Below are positions 42,657 through 54,657 of a DNA stretch of 64,000 bases, piece by piece. This stretch comes from Flammula alnicola. Taxonomy: Eukaryota > Basidiomycota > Agaricomycetes > Agaricales > Strophariaceae. The position numbers and the translations under genes are program-made. Each line of letters opens with the position of its first letter. Positions within the stretch are counted from its first letter, which is position 1. Location of the stretch: the NCBI GenBank assembly GCA_015499995.1, contig JADNRV010000084.1:124001-188000 (forward strand), in the 5' to 3' direction. The notes beneath the pieces are model-generated. The model was not told the origin of the DNA. It worked only from the letters and a program-made list of their open reading frames with translations, and did no database searches.

Positions 42657-45600
42657 CTACCGACGACTTGACTTGCGTCCAGCCCTTTCTTCTGCGTGTC
42701 GAGCTCTTTTGCCGGAATAGCCGATTTCGTGGACCCATTCTACAAGAAGTAGATTTAGACATCTTTCAGTTGTTCGAATAGTGCATCACTGACGTTGGCA
42801 GTCGCGAGGAGATACGGCGCGAAGGGCCAAAGTATCACCACCGCGAGGATATAATTGAGATATTTGGAACGCAGTCTCATCTGGGTCCATACGCAGTCAG
42901 ATAGAATCCAATTCACTCGAAAGAGACTACACACCTCTAGACCCGGATTCTTTTACTTGAGCATGTGCAAGAGGTATGGGCTAAAAAAATCGTTATCAGA
43001 CCCAGTCGATAAAGATATAAGCAGAAGTACGGACCATTCGATACAAGTTCTTCATCGAGTCGTCCAGAAGGACCAATATGTCGCTGCACAAGAATGCATG
43101 CAATTTCCTGCCACTCTTTGCTTTGAACAATACACCCTGCTTGATGAGTCTTCGAGGACCCATATGTGGCGTCGGTGCTGTGAGGTCGAGTCGGCTGCAG
43201 CGAAAAAGCAAATGAGCATCCCATTTGTACACCAAGAGATACCAGGACAAACCCCTGGCCAATCCAAAGATTTTGAGAGATTTCCTTGAGTGTCTGATAC
43301 CCCTCCTGCTGGCGAATTGTTTCATTGATGTGTTCTAAGAGTTTCTCGGCCATGTCATGTGCAGTCTTAATCGCCTCGTACTCTTCTCCGACCTCGGTGT
43401 ATTTTTCGATCTATGTCCAGCCATAAAAGATCAGCATATGAAGATGTTGGGAAGAGATGAATATAGCTTACTTGCTTGATCAACAGAGGGTATCTCGTAA
43501 CACGTTGCACTGCATTGCATAGATGAAGATCTGTGCTAAGAAACGACAAAGGACGTATGACTCACTTGGAGCAAGCAGGTAACTCGATAAATCCAGATTT
43601 CTAACTGCCGGATTTTCGTCGCGTAGTTGCTAGAAGAATATAACATTGACATCCACATAATTCGAGTTTTTTCAACATTCAACTAACCTGCAAATGAGAT
43701 GCTAATTGAGGATTTGAGTCTCTCAGAGATTTCAGAACTTGGATAGCCGTGGACTGATTGACACAGTATTCCTGTATGGCGTCTGTCAATCACTGATATG
43801 AAACACATTGCTTGTCAGACGAACCATGTAGACGGCCATGTTCGGAATATGGGACAACAGTATATCCCCAATCCTATCGACGTACAGTCGACAGTCCTTT
43901 TGCCGCTCCTCAAGGGAGCTAACGAAAGCCTGGGCGAAAAAGTTGAGCTCAGTCGGATGCAAGATAACAAGAATGACAAACGGTATTCGTAAGGAGAAGA
44001 TCCTCTATATTGGCGAAAACGACAGTAATTTCCTTCTGTGAAAGCATCGGAAGCATGCTCGAGTAAAAGACCTGGGCGACGTCATGAGTTACATCGAGCA
44101 TTAGATTAAGGATGTGAATGTTTTATTGATTACCTCGACGATAAGCTGTAGATCTCGAACATAAGCCACCTCCGTATTGATGAGTTCAAATATGGCCTCT
44201 TGTCGTTTTCGCTCTCCTGGAGGAATGCCATCCAGCGCATTTTTGTCAACAAGGCTTGCCCATGACTGAATAATAGAGAAGACATCAAATATATGCACCA
44301 GAAAAGGACACAAGGCACGTACCATTCCAAACGAAGGACTGTTTGATCTTGAGGGTCCCTCCTGCGGCGTTGTCTGGCTACTGGACGCATTCATCATGAT
44401 TGGAGCTGATATATTCAAACTGGCCGCGGTCCTCCTCTCTCCTTCCGGCGCCTTGCCACCCGTCAAGAAATGCAGGAAATTGGAATATCGACCTTCGCCT
44501 TCCTTATGATTACCTTGACTAATCGACGCCGTCATCGATGACACTGTAGCGGTCGGCGACGCAGGCACGTTGCTGCTCGAGTCGCTAGAGATGACCGACA
44601 GACGGTTCGTTTCAGCAGCCTGCGAATTCTTGAAGGATTCATATCGAGCAAAGGCGTCGTCCAGGCGGGCTTCATGAGATATAACTTCGGGTTCAGGTTC
44701 GGGTTCGGGGTCAGGCTCTGGAACAGGCGGAAGGTCCTTGTACATTGACGGCACGCGTTTTGGAGCAGCGGGCGCCGGACGACGTTTGATGCTCCTCGCC
44801 TTTGGACGCAGAGGCGGTGGTCCGACATCCTGATTGACGATAAGACCTGCCGCCTCTAGCACTAGCTGTTTCTCCCGTTCTCGTGCTTCCTTATTGTTAG
44901 CCGATTCTTCATCGTCGCTTTCGAATGAAAGGTAGTCGGAGTCAGAATCGTCGGAATCACTGTCCTCTGTGTTATCGTCAATATTCTCAACAATGGTTGG
45001 GGTGGGAATTTTCTCAGGCGGGGCGAAAACCACGTTCGTTTCGCATTTGACTTGAGCTAGATCCTTCTGCGTAACTTCTGTTCAGGTAAGATAGGTAAAC
45101 GTTCGTAATATTTTCCAAGGTAGAAATGTTATATTCGAGGGGTACATGCAAAATAAAGCAGAAAAGAATTTCAGCCTAATGCCAGCAACAATGTAAACAG
45201 AAGAACTCAAGGGAAAAGTAAAAGCCACTAACCCTCCACGATCTCTAGGTAGGCGGCAGGGACAATGAAGACCACGCCACCTTGCTCCGCTTTCCACCAT
45301 TCCTCCTCCGACGTGTCTATGATCGACAGTACGTCGCCTTCGGTAAAAGGAAGTTCGTCTGGGTTGTTGCCCGTGTAGGTGTAGACAGCCTTCGCTTTCT
45401 CTGATGAAAGATTCAGAGGCAAGTCAAAAATGGAAAAACAATAATCTTACTTGGTGTGACGACCTCAACATAAGTCTTGGGGAAAAGACCAGACTTGCCG
45501 GTGTTCACAGTTGTACCGTACCACCAATCTCCACCGCTCTTCGACGGGTTTGCCACAAGCATCAGGTTTTCTCCGAAAGCTGGTGCCGAGTGCCGTCAGA

Positions 45601-48600
45601 TTTTTCGAGGGCGAAGACAACATATTTGAGAACTTACAAAGATCCTCCGGCCCATCGCCTTCAAATGCATACAACGAACGAACACGATGTTCTGTGAATA
45701 AAACAATTAGTCGCGGCGAAAAAGACGAAATGTCAGACGGGCTGCTTACGAATTGATTTGTCAATATCTGCCATGAGATCTGAAATTGGCTCAGGCGTCG
45801 GTTCGTCAACCAAAATCTCTGGAATGCGAGAAGGCGGCGTGTCGTAATGATCTTCATCTTCTTCGTCGGCTTCTGCGGTAGAGGGCAAGCGCTGAACATC
45901 CACAGGAGACGCATCTGCTGCACGATCTGCAAACCAGCCCACTGATTGCCTATTGCTAGAACGAGCACTATCATCGTTAACCATTGGAACAGTTTCCGGA
46001 ATTCGCTGAGTAGGTGGCGCAATGGAACTTGGAGGAGACACAGGGCGAGGGGCGGCGTTGATGTGGGAAGGAGGTGCAGTATCTCCAAGCACCTTGCCTG
46101 AAACTGGCGGAGCACTCTTGTCGACTGTTTTCGTCGGCTTTAACTTCATGCCGCCTTGAATCGAGTGCATCAATGCACTGACATCACCAGGCGCAGGAGC
46201 TGCAACAGGTGCGGCTGAAGCAACAGGTGGGGCACGAGGCGCTGGAGGCGCGGCAGGTGCAGCAGGCGGAGGCGGCGGAGGCGGTTGTGCAGCACCAGAA
46301 GGAGCCGGCGAAGAGGGAGAAGAAGCAGGAGCTAGACCCGCTGCGGAAGTAGGCCTGGCAAACATAGAACCAAAGAGCGTTTCTGCTATATTGGCGCGAG
46401 CACTTCTCGACTGAGTAATCTCATCATCGCTACTATCGTCGAAGTCGTCTTTCTCCTTGACGTCATCCCAATCCTCATCAGCAGACGAGGGCGCGGTCTG
46501 GTAGTTGGTCTTAACAGAGGTCGGAGCAGGACTCTTGGAAGGTTGAGGAACAGATGGAGGCGGTGCCGTTTGAGGTCTTGCCCAAGGATTGGTACTACCA
46601 TTGGTCGCTGGAGGAGATGACGGTGTAGTAGCTCCTTCTTTGATAAGACGACTGAAGGGATTTGTAGATTTCTCTGCAGGAGACAAGGCTGCAGCTGTGG
46701 TTGCCACAGGAACAGGAGGGGCAGCTGGTGGGGTTGGGGCAGGAGGAGGGACAGGAGCGGGAGGAGCAGCTTGGACGACCGGAGGTGGAGGAGGGCTGGG
46801 CGGTTTAGCAGTCTTAGCTTTCAACGCCTGGAGCCTAGCCTGGTAACGCTCTTCCTCCAAACGTGAAGCTTCCTCCTCTTCCTTCTCTAGCTGTCGAAGC
46901 CTTTCTTGAAACTTTGCCTCGCGGTCTTCTTTCTGTTTGCGAATCGCAGCTTCACGAGCACGCAGAGCCTCTTCCTCTGGGTCAACTTCGGGCACAGGAG
47001 GAGGTACAGGCACTACAGGCGCGGGCGGTTTCGGAGCTGGAGCAGATGCAGCGAGAGGAGGACGAGGAGCTGCAGCCTTACGAGGGGTGGTGGTGCAGGA
47101 GCGCGAGGCTTGGAAGGAGCAGGGGCTACCTTTGGTGTGGGCACCGGCGCATGAGCCGTATAAGTTGGAGTAGGTGCTGGAGGAGCAGGAGCGGGTGTGG
47201 TTTTTTCTTCTTGCAATGCCTTTTCATTCGCGAGTCGTTCCTTCCTTGCCCTTTCTCGTTCTTCCGCTTGTTTCTCAGAGGCCTTGGCCTTCTCCTCGGC
47301 TTCCTTCTTCTCTTGCTGAAGCCTGTCTTCAACGGAAGTGTCCAAAGTCGGAGAAGATGAGGTTGCATTTACGCCCAGAGCGGCCATGCGTGCCTGAATG
47401 CGACGTTGAGCTTCGGCTCTAGCAAAAGTCTGGCGCTCTGCCGCCGTCATGCTTTTCAAAGACGGAGACGGCGTAGATGCCGGAGCTGAAGGAGCTGCTG
47501 GTGGTTCCCTGATACTGCTAGCTGGCGGTGGCGCAGGTGCAGATCTTGGAGCAGGCGGACTTCGAGGACGATCATAGTCTGCATCTCGACGGTCGCGGTC
47601 GCTTGAACGAGAGATAGGACGATCTCTGCGGTAATCGTCTCTGTCCCTGTCGTCACGATCGTGCGTTCCACGTGAATAAGGTCTATCGCGGTCATCAGCA
47701 GCTCTGGAGTAGGGCCTATCGCGGTCATCAGCAGCTCTGGAGTAGGGCCTATCGCGGTCATCAGCAGCTCTGGAGTATGACCTATCGCGGTCGTCGGCTC
47801 CTTGGGAGTATGGTCTATCGCGGTCGTCTCTGTTGTCGTAGCGCCCGAAACGGTCGTTGGCCCTGTCCCGGTCACGTGCCCATTGACGTCGCTCTTTCTC
47901 CTTTCTTTCATCGCGAGCTTTGATCTTTCGTTCGACCTCAGGAATCCGCTCATGCATAAGCGACAGCAGCTCTCGTTCCAGACGTCTCCTTTCTTCTTCC
48001 TTGGAGGAGGATCTCGGGCCTCGAGCAGCATAATCGAGATCTTCTTGAACTCTCTTCACGCGATACTTCAAATCGTCCATTTCTCGCTCTAACTCTTCGT
48101 CTTCCTTCGTCCTACTGGCCTCGGCCTCCGCTGCTCGATCCAACATCTGAGCCGTATTAGCCAGTTGACGTTTCATGTCTGATAAGTCCGCCGATGGACT
48201 ATCGTCATCACGAGAACGTATCGCATCACGGTCACATGTCTCGAGCGAGGTTTGTAGAAACCACCAGGAGGCTCAGAGTCGCTATGCTTGTAAATGGTAG
48301 CGTCCCGATTACTGTCCAAAGAAGGCGACGAGCTATTAAACGACCGATTCTTGAGACGAGATACTGGTGCATCGAAGGAGGAAGGCGAACGTGCCCGGCT
48401 CGTCTCATGCTTGAGGAGATCTTTCACGATGTCAACAGTGTTATCAAGATCCCTTGCAGAGGGAGGCTTGAGCTCGGGAGGTAGTTGATCCGGCAATGGC
48501 ATGCCATTAAGTCCTGACTGGTGTTTTAGTTCGATTGTCATGACAGATTTGGGGCTGTCACATACTGCGATATATCAAACCCATCGCAACGTGGAACTCT

Positions 48601-49564
48601 GCAATATTGAGCTTGCCACGATCATCGATATCGGCGAGTGTCCTTCAGCGAAAAGAGACATGAGAATCTCGCAAAATTTGAGAAAAATACAAGCATACCA
48701 GATACGGGCTAAATCATCTTTAGGCAAACCACTGGCTCCGAACACCTCCAGAGCGGTAGAACCATTGATGAACCCAGTGTTCTGTGCATCCCAAGATCTG
48801 AAGATATTATTGTAGTTCTTCTTCTCCGCTTTAGATAGAGCCCACGATATTTGCTGTCCGGTTGTACCGCGTTGGTCCTGATTGTGCTGCTGAATCGATT
48901 GCACAAGATTCTGCTGCTGCTGCGGAAGTTGTGGAACACCGCCTGGACCATACGGTGCCGACGTGTTCGTGGGCATGAAGGTTTGAGTCATCATCGTGAT
49001 CCTAGGATCAACGTATCCCGTCATTTGAGGAACGAGCGGGCCCCCAACAGGTCGGCCTGCGAAGCCAGTGGGCTGCGGAACCAATCCGCCACCACCACCA
49101 AACCCAGGAGACGCGCTTAGAAGACGGTTGGGCTGTGGAGGGGGAGGTAAGTTGAGGAAGCTGAGGTTCTGATTAGGCTGTTGGAACTGTGAAGGAATAG
49201 GAGGGACAGGTGGAGGTGCTGGTCGATTCTGCTGGAAGTTACCGCCAGGAAATCCAGTCGCCTGTGGCTGCATAAACCCAGATCCACCAGGGAACCCAGT
49301 CTGCTGAGGCTGTTGAAAGCCTTGTGGGCGCTGTACTTGAAATCCGGTCTGTTGTGGAATCATACCGCCACCATTAAGGGGTCTGAGCCCTCCCTGCTGA
49401 AATTGCGTAGGTTGCTGCTGAAATGTGGGATTTTGGGGCTGCTGGAATTGGGGGTTCTGAGGCTGAAACTGCGATGGCTGCTGGAACTGAGGATTTCCGG
49501 CAGGAAACCCGGTCTGCATAGGGTATTGGAACCCCTGCTGCTGCCCTGGTCCCCACTGCGCCAT
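42657..49564 (-). CDS. Pan1/intersectin-like endocytic scaffold with RhoGEF module
   Basis: A large scaffold that would link endocytic coats to actin and Rho GTPases at the plasma membrane. Order: an N-terminal Gln/Pro-rich region starting MAQWGPGQQQ with four Prk1-kinase-type sites (LxxQxTG: MIPQQTG, MQPQATG, LVPQPTG, LVPQMTG). One EH domain follows (AEKKNYNNIFRSWD, about 48840-48700), then a coiled coil (about 48180-47900). Next come a DRDRPYSR repeat tract and a long proline/alanine-rich stretch. Two SH3 domains follow (RVRSLYAFEGDGPEDL near 45690; AVYTYTGNNPDELPF near 45380). The C-terminus has a DH domain (RQEAIFELINTEVAYVRDL, about 44220, to WIGQG near 43060) and a PH domain ending EWVHEI (about 42740). 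A second EH domain is not visible. The SH3-DH-PH tail is intersectin-like. Confidence 0.8.
47650..47830 (-). repeat. Tandem coding repeat (RDRPYSRAADD)
   Basis: A 39-bp unit repeated about four times in frame within the Pan1-like gene. Two central copies are nearly identical in DNA. The minus-strand product reads DDRDRPYSRAA repeatedly. Confidence 0.8.
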
Positions 49565-50297
49565 GGTGGTTCGTGATGAAGGTGGAAATATTTAAGCGGC
49601 GACGAATCGATGCCGGGTATTTACATGACCAATATCACGTAAATAAAACCTCTGCCCTTTTTCAAGTTTTTTGTCTATCGATAAACCCACTCATCAGCGA
49701 TACCTGCTCTTATCGTATCGGAACCCGAATCGAGTCCCTTCAACCGAGAACACCTTAAAAGATCAAAAACGTATCGGACCCGGGGCAAGATTTCTCTCCA
49801 AGTTTTGGCCACATAGAATGCAGCACCAGCATCTGACTGCATACGTTAATGGGGTGAAATGAAAGTTTATTAACCAGGTACAGTACATGGGCGAAGTTGA
49901 GCTAATGTGATACCACCATTAATTCGCTGGGCAGAAAACCAGGCGGTCAGGTAAGAAATTCTCAGAAGGTTCTCTCAAGGAAGGACCTGCAGGAATTCAT
50001 GAATCAGCGGTACACTAATAGCCAAGTTTATTTGGGAAGATACGTGCCGCGAAAGGAGACTCGCACATTGACTTCTGTGTGCTCTTTTTAGGAATCCAGA
50101 CCGCTGGCAAGGTGCTGGAGAACCCATTCCCTGATAGGCAAATTCATGTCAACATGACGATGGATTCTGAGTAGTATATATACACCGCCCCGAATCTCAC
50201 GCAACACTCACTCTCTCTTCAAACACTCAACCCAGGTATGTCGACCACACTACAAATAATTTTGTTACCGCCACTCAGCACAAGTGTTTAAAGTCCC
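49565..50297. other. Divergent promoter region
   Basis: Lies between the minus-strand Pan1-like gene and the plus-strand F-box gene. A TATATATA stretch at about 50175 precedes a leader with a possible intron beginning GTATGT at 50236. No coding region seen. Confidence 0.4.
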
Positions 50298-51806
50298 ATG
50301 ACAGATCTTCGAGGAGTCGATATAAACATTGAGCGCAGACTTCTTCAAGCCGAAGAAGTGCGCCTCACTGCGGCGCTCTCCTCAGTAAGGAGCAAGCTCA
50401 ATGAACTCCTACCGATCTCCTGGCTTCCGCCAGAAATATTGGAAGAGATTTTCGATATATGCGTCTCTTGGCTGTACGGTCACCAGAAACCGAAACATCG
50501 TCTTGCCTGGACCCAGGTCTGTTGCTCGTGGCGGCGAATATCGCTAAACTCCAGTAGACTTTGGCAGCGCATTGACCTCTGCGATTCCCGCTTCGCGGAT
50601 GAATTCCTCGTCCGGTCAAAACAGGCGCCACTATCCATCGTTTCTGCTTCGCCACTCAAATTGATGAGCAATAACCTTAACATCCATGCAGCCCGCTTGA
50701 GGTCCATCGACGTCTTTCTCTTTCCCGACGATATGGCCCACTTATTTTCTAGCATTGGACGAAACCTGCTTACTTTGACAAGCCTTTCTCTCAAAATTCC
50801 GCCTGTCTCATCGACGTTATCATTAGGCCTATCCCTCCCTCTCGTACGCCGCCTGATCCTCGATTGCGTTACCGTACAGTGGGAAAGCTGTCGAAACCTT
50901 ACCCACCTTTCGCTTCGCGGCCTCAACCCCGAAGTCTGCCCATCAGTGTCTGAACTCCATGATTTATTTGCCAAATCGCCCAACCTCGAATACGTCCGCC
51001 TCGAGAACCTTATGCCGTCAATTTCGCACCCGGAATCCTCTCGGTTCATTCCTCTCGCCCACCTCAAAGATATGATTATTTCTGCTCAACCATTTGTCGC
51101 ATCAGCTGTCCTCTCCGGCGTGTACATAGGCCCTCGTGCCCGACTACAACTTTACCTCCCACTTTCGGAAGACCTACATACGCTATTTCCTAAAGGGTTA
51201 CCCTATCTGTTGAATCATCATCATCAGCTTGACGTGGGTACGATTCGACTTTCTCGACACAGTGCGCATTTCCTCCGTCATTCGACGAATGCATGGTCCG
51301 AAGAGTCAACGAAAACGATCTTCTCTATCAGCTCTGCTCCACCTCTAAGCGCACGTGTATGCGCCTCCCTCGATCATCTCCTCGACCTTGCGTGCGTCAC
51401 TAAGCTTGAGCTTAACACGGGAGTTCTCCTGGACATTCCCCTGAAAGTCCTGGACAACCTTTTCGCCAATCTCTGCAATTTACAGGCGTTATGCGTTGCT
51501 TTCAACGATCTCGAAGATCTGCTCGGCATCCTACAGGCTTTCAACCCCTCCACTTCGCAACTCTACTTTCCCCTCCTCACCAAGCTGTCATTTAGCAAGC
51601 CGTCCGATCTCTGGTGGCATTTCAACGACAGATGGATGACGTCTATCTTTGAATGTCTAGAAACTAGGCGGTTCCATTCGGTTCCCATCCAGAAGATCGA
51701 GTTTTTCCGGTGTCATGGCATTTCACCAACTTGTGCGAAGACATTGAAGGCAATCGTTCCTCAGGTCATTATTTACGAGGAGATTCGAAATCAAAGGCCC
51801 TTTTGA
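50298..51806 (+). CDS. F-box/LRR-like protein (502 aa)
   Basis: Single exon, no interruptions. N-terminal coiled coil of about 40 residues (ERRLLQAEEVRLTAALSSVRS), then a textbook F-box (LPPEILEEIFDICVSWLYG, then WTQVCCSWRRISLNSSRLWQRI). The long body is leucine-rich (LLTLTSLSLKIPPVSS, LPLVRRLILDCVTVQW, NLTHLSLRG). It is the cleanest F-box gene in the window, with the same coiled-coil/F-box/LRR-like architecture as the interrupted gene at 10693. Likely an SCF ubiquitin-ligase substrate adaptor; substrate unknown. Confidence 0.85.
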   Translation: MTDLRGVDINIERRLLQAEEVRLTAALSSVRSKLNELLPISWLPPEILEEIFDICVSWLYGHQKPKHRLAWTQVCCSWRRISLNSSRLWQRIDLCDSRFADEFLVRSKQAPLSIVSASPLKLMSNNLNIHAARLRSIDVFLFPDDMAHLFSSIGRNLLTLTSLSLKIPPVSSTLSLGLSLPLVRRLILDCVTVQWESCRNLTHLSLRGLNPEVCPSVSELHDLFAKSPNLEYVRLENLMPSISHPESSRFIPLAHLKDMIISAQPFVASAVLSGVYIGPRARLQLYLPLSEDLHTLFPKGLPYLLNHHHQLDVGTIRLSRHSAHFLRHSTNAWSEESTKTIFSISSAPPLSARVCASLDHLLDLACVTKLELNTGVLLDIPLKVLDNLFANLCNLQALCVAFNDLEDLLGILQAFNPSTSQLYFPLLTKLSFSKPSDLWWHFNDRWMTSIFECLETRRFHSVPIQKIEFFRCHGISPTCAKTLKAIVPQVIIYEEIRNQRPF

Positions 51807-52918
51807 ACTCATTGGAAGAGACTCTACGTTTTAATATATGTGTTTTGCACCGCCTGCTACTCTTATATCATACTCAACAAGAATTTCCTGTAGCTCGAAG
51901 CGCGCGATATACCGAAATGACATTATTGTTAACTGTCCCAAATAGGACCGAGTGACGTCTCCGAGATATCCGGGGTGGTCTGCAAATCAACATCAGGAAT
52001 GTAGAACGTAAAGCATACTCCAGTACAAACATGTGACGTGGTGAAGGAACCTGATTAAACGTCTTTGGGGCTTGATCCTACCAGATAATTACGACGAACA
52101 CAAGCAAGATGGTACTCGAAACTACTGCATTTCGCCATGTTGCGTACACACCAAAGTCCGAATTCAACGCGCGACAAGAGGCCCTCTCGGCGCTTCGCTG
52201 CCAAAAGAAGGATTTAGAGGACCTTTATTAGAATTCCCTCGAGAGTTGTCGGCGTTCTGAGAAGGAAGACCTTCGAATGATTGGTGCCTTCTTCCAGTTC
52301 CTGATGAGTTGCTGCATATGGAACCGAAATCTTTCCGAAACTTTCGGAATGCCGAGGGATAAGAGGTGTTGATTAGAGGGTGCCGATACTACAGAGGGAA
52401 TGTGGACACTCGTTTCGAGCTGGTTTTTCAAGCAAATGATCTTAGGCAGCGCGGTAAGCCCGAGGGAAAGGATTAAAGACGTCTGGGTAGATAAGTATGT
52501 CGATTGCAGGGCTTGTATGGGTTCTTAAAATTTGGCATCATTAATCTTTATTTCATTTTTATGCCTTGAGAACGATATGCATCTTATCGTGCTCTGTAAA
52601 TTAAGCTTGAAGGGTGTGCGTATGCCGACTGCATGCGCTTTAAAGTTTAAACTGATGTGTACTGGTCAAAGAGATGGAAAATATGCCACATACCACCTTG
52701 TAATAGATCGAAATTATCGACTTGCGGTATAAAGGGTTCTGGATATCCGAAGACAGTATTTTGTCGAGACTTATGTGGCGTGCATGCAGAAAGATGTGGA
52801 TGCTTGTGGATCCACAGTCTACGGAGCTGACTCGGAGGTTAAAATGGGTTGAAGCTCCGACCAAATTCATCCGAATTAGTGACCCCTTGTACCCTCATTT
52901 CAAACCTCATTGCCACAA
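51807..52918. other. Spacer, possible small relic
   Basis: No gene recognised. A minus-strand stretch at 52431-52228 is open for 67 codons (MKNQLETSVHIPS) but has no domain and lies among stops. The last 150 bases are the probable promoter and leader of CDC73. Confidence 0.35.
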
Positions 52919-54657
52919 ATGAGCGCCGAAACCGACCCGCTATTGGCTCTTCGTCAAGCTATCAAATCTCGGACTAAGGTCATATATTCAAATGAAGCCG
53001 GACCTTGCTCGTCGCTCGTCAGTGCCACGAGCCTTGTCGTTAACGGACAGTCAATTCCGAAATCCAGTCCAACGCGTTATCGCAAAGCGGGAGCTCCTTC
53101 CGACTTCTATTCATTGGACGCGGTCTACGTCGCATGGCTGTTTCGGGATGCAGCAGGAGCGGAGTACATGAAGCAGGCTAGGGAGCACGGGCTGGCTGTT
53201 GGGTTTGTGAGTGTAACGGAGCGGAAGCACGTTGTGGATTGGTTAGAGGGAAAGGCCTCTGACAATGATCGAATAGCCCCCCTTACTTGTGAGTTATTGT
53301 AAATTTGGAAGAGTTATTTCATTAATTTTTTGCAGCGGCGGAGTCTACAACGCCTCCTGGAACTCCACCGCGAACGACGACTGGTCAGGCGCTTCCATTA
53401 CACCGCGCACCCGCGCCGCAGAAGCCCCGACGGCGACACCTTCTAAGCGACGATACGTGGCCGACTCGCATGACATTGAAGTGTGAAGAAATCAAACAAA
53501 ACGAAGTCGAACTTAGAGACCGCAACACCATCCTCAGAGGGGTTAAGCCTAACGTGAGCATCACCCACCGTTATCGTTATTCTCGGGTTTATTAACTCGA
53601 GATATGGTGGAAAGAACTTCGCTGCTGTACGACTGACGTACGGCGAAAAACTGAAAAAGCTGAAGGAGACAAGTAGATCGGGTGCCGCGCCGACGCCTGC
53701 TACTGCGACAGGTTCGTTTCACTATTCAGCCCCCCGTGCTGTCCACTAAGTCACCTTTTCATTCTAGATCCAAAATTGTTGGCCCGGAAAGCGCGTAAGT
53801 CGCTTACGATTTATTTTTTTGCTCGAAAAGGATAGACCCAACGTAACTTGCAGGCCACAACCAACCTATTATCATGATATCCTCTTCTCCCACTGCACTG
53901 ATTACGATGCACAACGTCAAACGATTTTTGGAGGACTCCGTGTATGTGAATATCTCTTTCACATGTCTGCTCCGCTCACTCCGAGCTGTAGATTCGAACC
54001 TTCTCAAGATGCTCGGGCAAGAGCCATGGCTGAAGGAAACCTGAAACCCGAAGATCTCATTCCGATCTATCGCAAGCGAACAACTATTGACACAAGTGGG
54101 AAGGAGACCGTGATCAAAACGACATACTTCGTGGTCGACAGTGTGGAAGCTCTGTCAAAATTCGGGACTGATGCTTGGGAACGAGTCGTGTGCGTCATGA
54201 CCACCGGTCAAGCGTGGCAGTTCCGTCCTTATAAATGGAACGAGCCCCGTCAACTATTTCACAATGGTGCATTGGTATCATATATACATTCTATCATCTG
54301 GCTGACATCTTCTGGGCCTTTAGTGAAAGGAATTTATGTGTCGTGGTCGAACGACCCTCCAAATGCGAAGATCAAAGATTGGAACGTCACAGAGCTTAAG
54401 GTGCGTTCTTCTTTTACGCAATTTATTTGTCTTGTCTTGCTGATTCGTTATCGGGTATTCAGATTGATCCTCATAGACGACATGTTGACAAGTCTGTAGT
54501 GGCTCACTTCTGGAAGATGCTGGATACCTGGATACAGACCAACAAGCCCTCGCTAATAAAGCCTGATCTCTCGGAGAATGACTTGATTGATGGGTTTTCT
54601 CGTATTAACCGCCATAACACCACGTTGTTGGGCTCATCGCCGCCGACATTCGCATGA
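52919..54657 (+). CDS. CDC73: Paf1-complex subunit Cdc73
   Basis: Subunit of the Paf1 complex, which travels with RNA polymerase II. The start MSAETDPLLALRQAIKSRT leads into the conserved N-terminal block with SLVSATSLVV, FYSLDAVYVAWLFRDA and YMKQAREHGLAVGFVSVTER. Then come IKQNEVELRDRN, KPN-NFAAVR across an intron, PKLLARKARHNQPIIMIS and HNVKRFLEDSVFEPSQDARAR. The C-terminal Ras-like Cdc73 domain (TYFVVDSVEALSKF, DAWERVVCVMTTGQAWQFR, PYKW, KGIYVSW) follows, and the gene ends at TGA 54655. There are at least six introns of 40-70 nt. In the linker (53400-53475) the conserved KRRYVADSHDIEV lies in another frame than its surroundings, although the surrounding frame stays open. Core domains are intact. 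Confidence 0.85.

Noticed and set aside
46589..47422. Plus-strand glycine/arginine-rich frames
   Set aside because: Antisense of the proline/alanine-rich part of the Pan1-like gene; low-complexity artefact.
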